From positions 1 through 34,097 of the forward strand of contig NZ_JAIXTJ010000007.1 of the NCBI RefSeq assembly GCF_027483985.1: DNA of 34,097 bases. The letters are read 5' to 3'. The notes beneath the pieces were generated by a model. The model worked only from the letters and a program-made list of their open reading frames with translations, searched no databases and was not told where the DNA came from. The translations under genes and the position numbers were made by a program. This document shows, piece after piece, positions 1 through 8,179 of this stretch (positions within the stretch are counted from its first letter, which is position 1; each line of letters opens with the position of its first letter). The DNA is from Flavobacterium sp. (GTDB lineage Bacteria; Bacteroidota; Bacteroidia; Flavobacteriales; Flavobacteriaceae).

Positions 1-1245
1 ACTGGTGCTGCCGTTTCAGTAATTGGAGAATTAGTAGAAAGCAAAGGTGCAGGTCAGAAGTATGAAATTCAAGTTTCTAAATTAGAAATTTTAGGAGATT
101 CAGATGCTGAGAAATTTCCGATGCAACCTAAGAAACACTCTTTAGAATTTCTTCGTGAAAACGCACACTTAAGAGTTAGAACCAATGCTTTTGGAGCAAT
201 TATGAGAGTTCGTTCAGTGCTTGCACACGCGGTTCATACTTATTTTCAAGAAAAAGGATTTGTGTATGTAAACACGCCAATCATCACTGGTTCAGATGCT
301 GAAGGTGCTGGTGAAATGTTTAAAGTTACGGCTTTACCATTTGACAACACACCAAGAACAGAAGATGGAAAAGTAAACTACAAAGAAGATTTCTTCGGAA
401 AAGAAACTAATCTTACGGTTTCAGGTCAGTTAGAAGGAGAAACTTTTGCCATGGCTTTGGGTCAAATTTATACTTTCGGACCAACTTTTAGAGCTGAAAA
501 TTCAAACACATCACGTCACTTAGCAGAATTTTGGATGATTGAACCAGAAGTAGCTTTCAATGACTTGAACGACAATATGGATTTGGCAGAAGATTTTATC
601 CAATACGTAATTAAATATACGATGGAGAAATGCCAAGACGATTTGAAGTTTTTAGAAGGTCGTTTATTAGAAGAAGAAAAATCAAAACCACAAGCGGAAC
701 GCAGCGAAATGGCTTTGTTAGAAAAATTAAACTTCGTTTTAGAAAACAATTTCAAACGAGTTTCTTACACCGAAGCTATTGATATTTTAAGAGATTCAAC
801 TCCAAATAAAAAGAAAAAATTCAATTACATCATCAACGAATGGGGTGCTGATTTACAGAGTGAACACGAAAGATATTTGGTTGAAAAACACTTCAAATGT
901 CCTGTAATTTTGTTTGATTATCCAGCGAATATCAAAGCGTTTTATATGCGTTTGAATGAAGATGGAAAAACGGTTCGTGCGATGGATATTTTATTTCCTG
1001 GCATTGGAGAAATCGTTGGTGGTTCTCAAAGAGAAGAACGCTATGATGTTTTAGTTGAAAAAATGAAAGCATTAGGAATCGACGAAGAAGAACTTTGGTG
1101 GTATTTAGATACTAGAAGATTCGGTTCGGCAGTGCACTCAGGTTTCGGATTAGGATTTGAAAGATTGGTATTGTTTGTAACAGGAATGTCAAATATTAGA
1201 GACGTAATTCCTTTTCCAAGAACGCCACAAAACGCAGAGTTTTAA
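1..1245 (+). CDS. asnS: Asparagine--tRNA ligase (AsnRS), 5' end outside the window
   Basis: Class II aminoacyl-tRNA synthetase that charges tRNA-Asn in the cytoplasm. The reading frame is already open at base 1, and the first 40 codons look like the end of the N-terminal OB-fold anticodon-binding domain, so the gene starts upstream and about 414 codons are present. The catalytic domain shows class II motif 2 ([20 protein letters not shown]) and motif 3 ([22 protein letters not shown]), and it ends in the AsnRS-typical PFPRTP. The ATG at 121 is an internal methionine, not the start. rpoN follows 82 bp downstream on the same strand across a palindromic spacer. Identification is secure; only the 5' end is missing. 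Confidence 0.96.
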   Translation, partial: TGAAVSVIGELVESKGAGQKYEIQVSKLEILGDSDAEKFPMQPKKHSLEFLRENAHLRVRTNAFGAIMRVRSVLAHAVHTYFQEKGFVYVNTPIITGSDAEGAGEMFKVTALPFDNTPRTEDGKVNYKEDFFGKETNLTVSGQLEGETFAMALGQIYTFGPTFRAENSNTSRHLAEFWMIEPEVAFNDLNDNMDLAEDFIQYVIKYTMEKCQDDLKFLEGRLLEEEKSKPQAERSEMALLEKLNFVLENNFKRVSYTEAIDILRDSTPNKKKKFNYIINEWGADLQSEHERYLVEKHFKCPVILFDYPANIKAFYMRLNEDGKTVRAMDILFPGIGEIVGGSQREERYDVLVEKMKALGIDEEELWWYLDTRRFGSAVHSGFGLGFERLVLFVTGMSNIRDVIPFPRTPQNAEF

Positions 1246-1252
1246 AAAAATG

Positions 1253-1326
1253 TTTATTGTTAATTGTTTATAGTTGGTTGTTTTTAAGCAACTATAAACA
1301 ATAAACCACAAACCACAAACAATAAA
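1253..1326. repeat. Palindromic word-array spacer between asnS and rpoN
   Basis: A perfect 13-bp stem (TTGTTTATAGTTG at 1264-1276 against CAACTATAAACAA at 1289-1301) with a 12-nt loop. An outer 8-bp arm pair (TTTATTGT at 1253-1260 and ACAATAAA at 1319-1326) encloses it. The arms are built from repeated TTGTTTA/AACCACAAAC-like words. No U-run follows the stem, so it does not look like a simple terminator. It may modulate read-through from asnS into rpoN, or be a dispersed intergenic repeat. Confidence 0.6.
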
Positions 1327-1327
1327 A

Positions 1328-2794
1328 ATGTTAAAGCAAAACTTACAATTCAAATTATCTCAAAAATTATCTCCTCAACAAATTCAGTTGATGAAGTTGA
1401 TTCAATTGCCTACGCTGGCTTTTGAGCAACGTTTATTAGAGGAAATGAATGAGAATCCTGCCTTGGAAACAGGTAAAGATGAGGAAGAAGTTTATGAAAA
1501 AGATGAATTCGACAACAATGATGAGTATGATGATTATGAAGGTAGTGATAACATCGAAGCCGAAGACATCAATATTGACGAATATTTAAGCAACGACGAA
1601 ACACCAGATTATAAAACACAAACTAGCAATTATAGCGATGATGATGAAGATCGAGAATCGCCGCTAGAACAAAATGTTAGTTTCCATCAAGATTTAATCA
1701 ATCAGTTAAATACGTTTATCCTGACTGACGAGCAGCGAGATATTGCCGAATTTCTTGTTGGAAGTATTGATGATGACGGTTATTTGCGTCGTGAGGTTCT
1801 TGATATTGTCGATGATTTAGCTTTCACTCAAGGTATTTATACTGATGAGAAGACAGTTGAAAAAATGTTGCATATTGTTCACGAATTAGAACCAGCAGGT
1901 GTTGGAGCACGTGACTTGCAAGAATGTTTATTATTACAATTAAAGCACAAAACGCCTACAGAATATGTTGCTTTAGCTATTGATGTAATCGAAAATCAAT
2001 TTGATGCTTTTACGAAAAAACATTATGATAAATTATTACAGAAATACGGAATCTCTCAAGATCATTTAAAGAAAACCATCCACGAGATTGAAAAGTTAAA
2101 TCCAAAGCCAGGAGGTTCTTTTACCGGAAATAATAAAGTTACTGAAAATATTGTTCCCGATTTTGCTATCAGAATCAACGACGGTGAACTAGAATTAACG
2201 CTCAACGGACGAAATGCACCATCACTGCACGTTTCTAAAGATTACCAAGAAATGATGCAAACCTATAAAGATTCGAGAGACAAATCGAATTCTCAAAAAG
2301 ATGCTGTGCAATTTATTAAGCAAAAACTAGATTCAGCAAAATGGTTTATTGATGCAATAAAACAACGTCAAGAAACGCTATTTGTCACGATGAATGCTAT
2401 CATGCATTTTCAACAAGAATATTTCCTTGACGGCGAAGAAACTTCAATGAAACCAATGATCCTGAAAGATATTGCTGATATGGTTGGTTTAGATATTTCA
2501 ACAGTTTCTCGTGTTGCTAATAGCAAATATGTAGACACGCCTTATGGCACAAAACTGATTAAAGAGTTCTTCTCTGAGGCAATGAAAAATGATCAAGGTG
2601 AAGACGTATCAACTTTAGAAATTAAAAAAATTCTTCAAAATACTATCGAAGAGGAAGATAAAAGCAAGCCATTACCAGACGACCAACTAGCAGAAATTTT
2701 GAAAGAAAAAGGATATCCAATTGCACGACGAACTATTGCAAAATATCGCGAGCAACTTGATATTCCAGTAGCTAGAATGAGAAAAAAGATATAA
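1328..2794 (+). CDS. rpoN: RNA polymerase sigma-54 factor RpoN
   Basis: Alternative sigma factor that recognises -24/-12 promoters and needs an AAA+ activator. The 488-aa length is usual for the family. Region I is clear (LSQKLSPQQIQLMKLIQLP, then EEMNENPALE). It is followed by an acidic, Asp/Glu-rich region II linker at about residues 48-115, the core-binding domain, a helix-turn-helix-like segment (DIADMVGLDISTVSRVANSK) and the C-terminal RpoN box (ARRTIAKYRE, about residues 466-475). The ATG lies directly after the palindromic spacer downstream of asnS. asnS and rpoN are probably linked, since I see no TAnnTTTG box in the 82-bp gap. No activator gene is in this window. Confidence 0.97.
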   Translation: MLKQNLQFKLSQKLSPQQIQLMKLIQLPTLAFEQRLLEEMNENPALETGKDEEEVYEKDEFDNNDEYDDYEGSDNIEAEDINIDEYLSNDETPDYKTQTSNYSDDDEDRESPLEQNVSFHQDLINQLNTFILTDEQRDIAEFLVGSIDDDGYLRREVLDIVDDLAFTQGIYTDEKTVEKMLHIVHELEPAGVGARDLQECLLLQLKHKTPTEYVALAIDVIENQFDAFTKKHYDKLLQKYGISQDHLKKTIHEIEKLNPKPGGSFTGNNKVTENIVPDFAIRINDGELELTLNGRNAPSLHVSKDYQEMMQTYKDSRDKSNSQKDAVQFIKQKLDSAKWFIDAIKQRQETLFVTMNAIMHFQQEYFLDGEETSMKPMILKDIADMVGLDISTVSRVANSKYVDTPYGTKLIKEFFSEAMKNDQGEDVSTLEIKKILQNTIEEEDKSKPLPDDQLAEILKEKGYPIARRTIAKYREQLDIPVARMRKKI

Positions 2795-2831
2795 TTTAAA
2801 CTGGTTTCAGATTCTCAAAATTAGAAGCGAA

Positions 2832-2851
2832 CCTGACTATCGGCAGACAGG
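2832..2851. repeat. REP-like GC-rich imperfect palindrome
   Basis: CCTGACTATCGGCAGACAGG is an interrupted inverted repeat (CCTG-CT against AG-CAGG) inside a very AT-rich 196-bp gap between rpoN and the next gene. Similar CTATCGGCAGACAGG words recur in Flavobacteriia intergenic DNA as I remember them, so it may be a dispersed REP-type element. The rest of the gap holds only a possible -7 box at 2966. Confidence 0.35.
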
Positions 2852-2965
2852 TCGTTTGGACTTTCTTGGTTACTATGTTTCTGCTTTACGTTGCAATCCT
2901 TTATTTTTGATGCAATCAAGGCTAGTTTGGTTTTGTCTTTTATAAAATTAGAATTTCAAAACGAC

Positions 2966-2973
2966 TATATTTG
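2966..2973 (+). promoter_or_regulatory. Candidate -7 box (TATATTTG)
   Basis: TATATTTG matches the Bacteroidota -7 consensus TAnnTTTG and lies 17 bp before the TTG start at 2991. No convincing TTTG is found 17-23 bp upstream, so the assignment is tentative. If it is used, the mRNA leader would be only about 11 nt. Confidence 0.35.
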
Positions 2974-2990
2974 TATAAAAATAATTCATT

Positions 2991-3596
2991 TTGAAAAAAA
3001 TACTTCCTTTTTTTTCTTATCTATTTCATCCAATCTTCATACCGATATTGGGTGGTGTCTTTTACATACTTTTTGGAAATAATTACTATTTAAAAGAACA
3101 ATATTATTTACTGCTGATTCAAATTGTTATCATTACTTTTTTTCTTCCGCTATCTTTTTTTTACTTACTAAGAACTTTTGGAAAAGTAGATACCATAATG
3201 CTGTCGGATGTTTCGCAAAGAAAAATTCCATTGCTGATGCAAATGGCTTTGACAATGATTTTAATTCAAAAAAGTGTAACAATTGATCGTTTCCCAGAAT
3301 TGTATTTTTTCTTTTTGGGTGGCATTGTAAGCACCTTTATTGTCTTTGCCTTGTTGTTTATTAAAATCAAAGCAAGTATTCATATGTTGGCTATAAGTGC
3401 CTTGAGTTTTTTTGTAATAGGTTTGTGTAGGCACAATGAACTAAATTGTATTTACACTGTGGCAACCTTGTTCTTGATAACAGGATTTGTAGCTTCATCA
3501 AGACTTGCAATGAAAGCCCACACACCGTCAGAATTAATAATTGGATATCTTGCAGGAATGATTCCTCAACTGCTTTTATGGATTCTTTGGCTATAA
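2991..3596 (+). CDS. Integral membrane protein, degenerate PAP2-like, TTG start
   Basis: A 201-aa polytopic membrane protein with about six hydrophobic segments. Remnants of type 2 phosphatidic acid phosphatase motifs can be seen: QRKIP at residues 76-80 in the motif 1 region, KASIHM at 127-132 where PSGH would be, and SR-x5-H-x3-E at 170-181 in place of SRxxxxxHxxxD. The PAP2 catalytic Asp is therefore Glu and motif 2 is incomplete. It may have lost the phosphatase reaction, or act on an unknown lipid. The start is TTG at 2991; the next in-frame ATG (residue 70) would remove the first two membrane segments. The 3' end overlaps the convergent porT gene by 6 bp. The reading frame is secure; the function is not known. 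Confidence 0.7.
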   Translation: MKKILPFFSYLFHPIFIPILGGVFYILFGNNYYLKEQYYLLLIQIVIITFFLPLSFFYLLRTFGKVDTIMLSDVSQRKIPLLMQMALTMILIQKSVTIDRFPELYFFFLGGIVSTFIVFALLFIKIKASIHMLAISALSFFVIGLCRHNELNCIYTVATLFLITGFVASSRLAMKAHTPSELIIGYLAGMIPQLLLWILWL

Positions 3597-4295
3597 AATA
3601 TAAAATTGAAGTCCGAGATTGAACGTTGACAATTTTATATTTTCACCATTAATTTTAGCCGATTTGTAAATTGGACTCAAACCATAATAGGCATAGAAGT
3701 TCCAAGTGTTCCAACCTGCAGCCATATAACAACCGTATTGAAACTTATTTAAATCAGCATTAGATTTATAAATTTTAGTCTGCACATCATTAACAAATTT
3801 ATAGCGATCACTAATTAAATAACTCAATTTGAAACCGGTATAAATTCTCCAAAATCGGTGAGATTCAGGTGTTGAAGAACGCCATCTGAATTCGATAGGC
3901 AAATCTAAATAATGTAATGACGTTTTATTTTTATCGAAAAACACATCAGAAGTTAGTAATTCATAGCTGTTTTGGTTACCAACTCCATTGACATCTATCT
4001 TATTTTGATATAAATTATCATTATAAATATTCAAGGAATAGCCTAATCCGGTAGCGAACGCAATTGTTCTACTTTTGTTAACAGGCATATCTCGTAAAAA
4101 ACCGATGCAAAATCCTGAAGAAAATTTGCTTTGATTAATACCTTCTAAATTTTGAAGCGTATTGTAAGTGAAATTCAAATAAAATTGATCTTCTCTATAT
4201 AAAGAATCAACAAGGATTTTTTTTTCCACAACCTCTTCTTGTGCAAGTACACTTAATGATAAAAATAAGGTTAGTATGGAAAGATAAAAACGCAT
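3591..4295 (-). CDS. porT: PorT-family outer membrane protein of the type IX secretion/gliding apparatus
   Basis: A 234-aa protein with a signal peptide (MRFYLSILTLFLSLSVLAQ, cleavage near residue 19) and a predicted beta-barrel. PorT (SprT in Flavobacterium) is needed for T9SS secretion and gliding. The motif pattern I associate with PorT is present: SLYREDQFYLNFTY, then GFCIGFLRDMPVN, then DLPIEFRWRSS and a C-terminal strand ending in aromatic and hydrophobic residues (LGLQFYIL). The ATG lies only 16 nt downstream of the mature 3' end of tRNA-Ser on the same strand, so the two may share a transcript. T9SS cargo proteins occur at 8.2-13.2 kb. I am fairly sure of the family and less sure of strict orthology. 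Confidence 0.78.
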   Translation of the reverse strand: MRFYLSILTLFLSLSVLAQEEVVEKKILVDSLYREDQFYLNFTYNTLQNLEGINQSKFSSGFCIGFLRDMPVNKSRTIAFATGLGYSLNIYNDNLYQNKIDVNGVGNQNSYELLTSDVFFDKNKTSLHYLDLPIEFRWRSSTPESHRFWRIYTGFKLSYLISDRYKFVNDVQTKIYKSNADLNKFQYGCYMAAGWNTWNFYAYYGLSPIYKSAKINGENIKLSTFNLGLQFYIL

Positions 4296-4311
4296 CTTAA
4301 AAAGAATTTTG

Positions 4312-4398
4312 CAGAGAGGATGGGATTCGAACCCACGATACAGTTACCCATATACAAACTTTCCAGGCTTGCTCCTTCAACCACTCGGACACCTCTCT
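4312..4398 (-). tRNA. tRNA-Ser (anticodon GGA)
   Basis: An 87-nt class II tRNA read on the minus strand. It has a 7-bp acceptor stem (AGAGAGG with CCTCTCT), a discriminator G, a D-arm (GTCCGAGTGGTTGAAGGAGC), anticodon loop CTGGAAA giving GGA, a long variable arm, and a T-loop GGTTCGAATCC. It closely resembles bacterial tRNA-Ser(GGA), which reads UCC and UCU. No CCA is encoded (GCAAAA follows), as is usual in Bacteroidota. Confidence 0.96.
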
Positions 4399-4443
4399 AA
4401 AATTGTTCTGCAAAGAAACAATAAAATTCAGCAATAAAAAATT

Positions 4444-5469
4444 TTAATTCATTTCACCACGCAAAGATGTTTCAAAAATAGTTTTAAAAACATTAGAAGC
4501 TACATTTTGACCTAACAGATACATTAACTTTGTAATGGCAGCTTCGGTTGTAATGTCTTTTCCAGAAATTAATCCTATTTTTTTTAATTGCGTGCTGGTT
4601 TCGTATTGACCCATACTCACACTTCCGCCAGAACATTGGGTTACATTGATTATGTATAAACCATTTTTTATAGCTTTTTTCAAAATTTGAATGAACCAAT
4701 CTTCCGTTGGAGCATTGCCTGAACCATAAGTTTCTAATATAATTCCTTTTAAATTTGGAATCGAAACTAATGCCGAAAAAACCGATTCACTTATTCCTGG
4801 AAATAACTTTATTACCGCTACATTATCATTTAACTCTTTATGTACAATAAGTTTTTTGCTATTTCTAGACAACAAATACGGATTATTTACGATCAAATGC
4901 ACTCCTGATTCGGCCAAAGCCGGATAGTTTGGCGACGTAAAAGCGTTAAAATGTTCAGCATTTATTTTTGTAGTTCGATTACCACGATATAACTTGTATT
5001 CAAAATACAAACAAACTTCTTGAACTACAGGTTTAGATTTGTGTTGCAAAGAAGCGATTTGAATGGCTGTAATTAAATTCTCTTTAGCATCAGTCCTCAA
5101 ATCTCCAATTGGAAGTTGTGAACCTGTAAAAACAACTGGCTTAGAAATATTTTCTAGCATAAAACTCAACGCCGACGCCGAATAAGACATTGTATCGGAA
5201 CCGTGTAGCACTACAAATCCATCAAAGTGAACATAATTATCTTCAATAACTGTAGCAATTTGAACCCATTTGTCGGGATTCATATTAGAAGAATCAATAG
5301 GTTTATCAAATGAAAAAGTTTCAATTTGACAATCTAACTGTTTTAACTCGGGAATTTTATCTAATAATTGATTAAAATCAAATGCTTTTAACGCACCAGT
5401 TTCAAAATCTTTCATCATACCAATCGTTCCGCCGGTATAAATTAGAAGTATTTTTACTTTAGATTGCAT
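4444..5469 (-). CDS. ansA: Type I (cytoplasmic) L-asparaginase
   Basis: Hydrolyses L-asparagine to aspartate and ammonia. At 341 aa without a signal peptide it fits the AnsA-type cytoplasmic enzyme. The first catalytic Thr motif is YTGGTIGMM near the N-terminus; the second is HGSDTMSYSAS, followed by VFTGSQLP and DAKENLITAI, which supplies the catalytic Lys. The C-terminal part (LETYGSGNAP...VTQCSGGSVSMGQY) is typical of the family. The start codon lies inside the end of the upstream acyltransferase gene (11-bp overlap), which suggests translational coupling in one operon. The tRNA-Ser gene lies 45 bp downstream on the same strand. Confidence 0.93.
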   Translation of the reverse strand: MQSKVKILLIYTGGTIGMMKDFETGALKAFDFNQLLDKIPELKQLDCQIETFSFDKPIDSSNMNPDKWVQIATVIEDNYVHFDGFVVLHGSDTMSYSASALSFMLENISKPVVFTGSQLPIGDLRTDAKENLITAIQIASLQHKSKPVVQEVCLYFEYKLYRGNRTTKINAEHFNAFTSPNYPALAESGVHLIVNNPYLLSRNSKKLIVHKELNDNVAVIKLFPGISESVFSALVSIPNLKGIILETYGSGNAPTEDWFIQILKKAIKNGLYIINVTQCSGGSVSMGQYETSTQLKKIGLISGKDITTEAAITKLMYLLGQNVASNVFKTIFETSLRGEMN

Positions 5470-6595
5470 TTTCGTATTTAGCTTTATTTACCACTGGATT
5501 GGCATACATATTTAAAAAACTTTCTACCATAAAATCATTGGTAGCATCTATTTTCATCTCTAAACGTCTTTCAAATAATGATTTCTCATCTTCGGTATAC
5601 TTGTCAGCATATTGATTGGTTTTATTCAATAAATCATAAGCAATATAATTAGTTGGCCACAATTTATAGGATTGCAAGATAGAATCATCAATCGTTTGGG
5701 CTAATGCTTGTACTTGTTTGTTCACATTGTCATTCTCAGCAGCAATCAAATCTAATTCTTGGTCTAAAACTTCACCCACGTGAATGTGAATTCTTTTTTT
5801 CTGACCCATAATTCCGCTGAGCAAATTCACGAAATCTTCATTTTTATCTTTAATATAAACCTCATCATTGGCTTCGGCCAAAAGTTGTGGCATTTTTAAA
5901 GCATCTGTCGGATCATATTCATAAGATATTGAAACAGGAACAATTTTTAATTTCTTAAAATAATCCATCAAATGCTTCTCATCAGAACCCATTCCTAACA
6001 TTTTTAAAACACCGGAATGCGTCGCGTCGTTACCATCTTTAGTTCTTCCTTCGCGCTGTGCAATCCAAACCGAACGATTTTCTCGCAACAACAAATGTCC
6101 GATATACTCTGACATTAATTTAGAACTTTGCAATAATTCTCTTGGAGACAAACCTCTCTGAACAAGAAAATTACGGTTCAATTTGGCCAGCGTATTCATA
6201 AAATCTCTTTTCACTAAATTGTCGCCAATTGCCGATGCGGTCATCACTAATTTGTGTTCAAATAGACATACATTTAATAATGACGTATCTAAAATGATAT
6301 CTCTATGATTTGAGATAAACATATATGAAGTATTCTTTTCTAATTTTTCAAAACCAGATGTGGTCAATCCGTCGGAAGAAGTTTCAAGAACTTTCTGAAT
6401 GGCTTGATAGATAAAATTGCATTGAAAATCTCTAATCGAATGGGTGCGTTTCAATTGTTCTTTCCACACTGATTCGTCAACATTTGGAAAGGTAAATTCC
6501 ATAATTGCTTTCATCATAGGGTGGTTTAACGAGGCTTTGATAGCGTCATTAACTTCAGTTTCATAAAACGGACGAATAGCGTCAAATTTCTGCAT
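5459..6595 (-). CDS. Glycerol-phosphate-type acyltransferase (PlsC/PlsB superfamily)
   Basis: A 378-aa membrane-associated acyltransferase, probably acting in phospholipid synthesis. The acceptor-site block is FISNHRDIILDTSLL. The histidine and nearby acidic residues are spaced as in Bacteroidota members rather than as strict HX4D. The later block WIAQREGRTKDGND corresponds to the conserved Glu-Gly motif that binds the glycerol-phosphate acceptor, and KIVPVSISYEYDP follows as the usual hydrophobic Pro block. Length and motifs fit proteins often annotated as 1-acyl-glycerol-3-phosphate acyltransferase, but the acyl donor and acceptor cannot be read from sequence. It overlaps ansA by 11 bp. The upstream 196-bp gap probably holds the promoter, although I see no clean -7 box. 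Confidence 0.82.
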   Translation of the reverse strand: MQKFDAIRPFYETEVNDAIKASLNHPMMKAIMEFTFPNVDESVWKEQLKRTHSIRDFQCNFIYQAIQKVLETSSDGLTTSGFEKLEKNTSYMFISNHRDIILDTSLLNVCLFEHKLVMTASAIGDNLVKRDFMNTLAKLNRNFLVQRGLSPRELLQSSKLMSEYIGHLLLRENRSVWIAQREGRTKDGNDATHSGVLKMLGMGSDEKHLMDYFKKLKIVPVSISYEYDPTDALKMPQLLAEANDEVYIKDKNEDFVNLLSGIMGQKKRIHIHVGEVLDQELDLIAAENDNVNKQVQALAQTIDDSILQSYKLWPTNYIAYDLLNKTNQYADKYTEDEKSLFERRLEMKIDATNDFMVESFLNMYANPVVNKAKYENAI

Positions 6596-6680
6596 TTTAG
6601 TATTCTTTTTAAGGAAAACAAAATAACAAAAAAATTATGACTTTTTGATTATATAATGGTTAAATGGATTAAAGTAGACG

Positions 6681-6695
6681 CGAATTTCACGAATT
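6681..6695. repeat. Short CGAATTTCACGAATT intergenic motif
   Basis: CGAATTTCACGAATT contains two CGAATT words in the 196-bp gap between the acyltransferase and TatD genes. Similar CACGAATTTCACGAATT words recur in intergenic DNA of many Bacteroidota as I recall. Its role is not known. Nothing else convincing is visible in this gap. Confidence 0.25.
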
Positions 6696-6791
6696 ATCAA
6701 AAATTTATAATTCTAGTAAAAATATACGAATTTAGAAAGCTTACTATTTAGCTTTACTCTCTTATTAATTGATAGTATTTGTATTAAAAAA

Positions 6792-7559
6792 TTAAATCCC
6801 AAAAATATCCTTCGAATTTTGAGTAGTAATTCGTGCTATTTCCTCGATTGGAAGTTTATAAATATCAGCCAATTTTTGTGCTACCAAAACCGTGTAACTA
6901 CTTTCGTTGCGCTTTCCTCTATACGGATTTGGAGCTAAATAAGGAGCATCGGTTTCAAGAACAATATGTTTTAAATCGATTTTGTCTAAAAACTGATCAA
7001 TCTTTCCGTTTTTAAAAGTTGACACACCTCCTATTCCGAGTTTTAAACCTAACGAAATTGCTTTTTCAGCTTGGACAAAATCGCCAGTAAAACAATGAAA
7101 AATTCCAAATAAATCAGATGCTTTTTCGCTTTCTAGAACTTCAAATGTTTCTTCAAAAGCGTCTCGACAATGAATATTAATACCGATTTTATTTTTCTTA
7201 GCCAATTGAATTTGATGCTGAAATGCGTGTTGTTGTTGCTTTAAAAAAGTTTTATCCCAAAACAAATCAACTCCAATTTCACCAACGGCGTAGAATGTTC
7301 TTACTGCGAACTCTGCTTCTACTTTGGCTAATTCTTCTAGGTAATTTTCTTTAACATAACAAGGATGCAATCCCATCATTAAAAAAATATTATCGGGAAA
7401 TAAAGCCTCTAAATCATACATTTTTTGGGTATAAGTCGAGTCAATTGCAGGAATAAAAAAACGAGATACACCTGCATCAATAGCACGTTGGATCATTTCT
7501 GTACGGTCATCTTGAAATTGAGAAGAATATAAATGAGTGTGCGTATCGGTAAAAATCAT
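6792..7559 (-). CDS. TatD family metal-dependent DNase/hydrolase
   Basis: A 255-aa TIM-barrel amidohydrolase of the TatD family; members are metal-dependent 3'-5' exonucleases or related hydrolases. Metal ligands in order are THTHLY near the N-terminus (HxH), the Glu of AVGEIGVDLFW, NIHCRDAF, GIFHCFTGD and the C-terminal Asp in LETDAPYLAPNPYRGKRNES. All expected catalytic residues are present and the length is normal. The gene is divergent from the small protease gene at 7700 and has a candidate -7 box just upstream (7594-7601). It does not look like part of an operon. Family is secure; the exact substrate is not known. Confidence 0.93.
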   Translation of the reverse strand: MIFTDTHTHLYSSQFQDDRTEMIQRAIDAGVSRFFIPAIDSTYTQKMYDLEALFPDNIFLMMGLHPCYVKENYLEELAKVEAEFAVRTFYAVGEIGVDLFWDKTFLKQQQHAFQHQIQLAKKNKIGINIHCRDAFEETFEVLESEKASDLFGIFHCFTGDFVQAEKAISLGLKLGIGGVSTFKNGKIDQFLDKIDLKHIVLETDAPYLAPNPYRGKRNESSYTVLVAQKLADIYKLPIEEIARITTQNSKDIFGI

Positions 7560-7593
7560 CTTTACTTGGTTGTATGTCTATTATTTTGGATTG

Positions 7594-7601
7594 CAAAAAT
7601 A
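7594..7601 (-). promoter_or_regulatory. Candidate -7 box for the TatD gene
   Basis: On the minus strand this reads TATTTTTG, a match to TAnnTTTG, 34 bp upstream of the TatD ATG. No good TTTG lies at the expected distance, so only the -7 part is supported. Confidence 0.35.
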
Positions 7602-7668
7602 AGGAATCTTATCTTTAAACGAGGCATCAAAAGTTAAGAATAAAAGCAGTGTACTAGTTTTGTTTCAC

Positions 7669-7676
7669 TATTTTTG
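7669..7676 (+). promoter_or_regulatory. Candidate -7 box for the retropepsin-like gene
   Basis: TATTTTTG matches TAnnTTTG and lies 23 bp before the ATG at 7700. The -33 region is not well conserved. With the box at 7594 it makes a divergent promoter pair in the 140-bp gap. Confidence 0.4.
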
Positions 7677-7699
7677 TTTAATCGATTAACTGTACAACA

Positions 7700-8137
7700 A
7701 TGAAAAACTTTCAAGAAATACTTAAAAAAGAAAACTACAAAAAGATAAATTTTAAGGTTTCCAAAACCCAGCATTTATTGATCAAAGCAAGTATTAATGG
7801 CGTTAAAGGCAATTTTATACTTGATACTGGTGCTAGCAATAGTTGTGTTGGATTTGAAAGTATTGAACTGTTTCAACTAAAAGCTAAAAAATCTAAAACA
7901 AGAGCTGCTGGTGCTGGAGCGACAGGAATGTTTACTCAAGTTGCAAAAAATAACGTTCTTCAACTTGGTAGATGGAAAGAACTTGATTTCAACTTAGTGA
8001 TTTTTGATTTATCGCACGTAAATGCTGCGTTACAACAATATAAAGCCAAACCAGTTCACGGCATAATTGGTGCTGATATTTTATTAGAAGGAAAAGGTAT
8101 TATAGATTATTATAATCATTGTTTGTATTTGAAGTAA
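7700..8137 (+). CDS. Retropepsin-like aspartyl protease family protein
   Basis: A 145-aa protein with one aspartic protease half-site: FILDTGASNSCV with the catalytic Asp at residue 42, followed by the flap-like region and a C-terminal IIGADILLEGKGIIDY block, which is the usual second signature of this family. One DTG motif per chain means the active enzyme would be a homodimer. There is no signal peptide or membrane segment, so it should be cytoplasmic. It lies just upstream of two secreted T9SS repeat proteins, but its presumed location makes a role in processing them doubtful. Substrate is not known. Confidence 0.8.
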   Translation: MKNFQEILKKENYKKINFKVSKTQHLLIKASINGVKGNFILDTGASNSCVGFESIELFQLKAKKSKTRAAGAGATGMFTQVAKNNVLQLGRWKELDFNLVIFDLSHVNAALQQYKAKPVHGIIGADILLEGKGIIDYYNHCLYLK

Positions 8138-8179
8138 AATAATTACAAAATAGTATTACATTTGATTAAACTTTTGATT

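Noticed and set aside
2891..3082. Plus-strand open frame of 63 codons overlapping the start of the PAP2-like gene
   Set aside because: It starts with TTG, has no recognisable features and overlaps the better supported membrane protein in another frame.
4399..4443. ATTGTT/AACAAT hairpin and TTTCTTTG box between ansA and tRNA-Ser
   Set aside because: The stem is short and the box is a poor match to TAnnTTTG; neither a terminator nor the tRNA promoter can be assigned with confidence.
4493..4699. Minus-strand 68-codon frame inside ansA
   Set aside because: It is an alternative frame of the intact asparaginase gene, with no independent signal.
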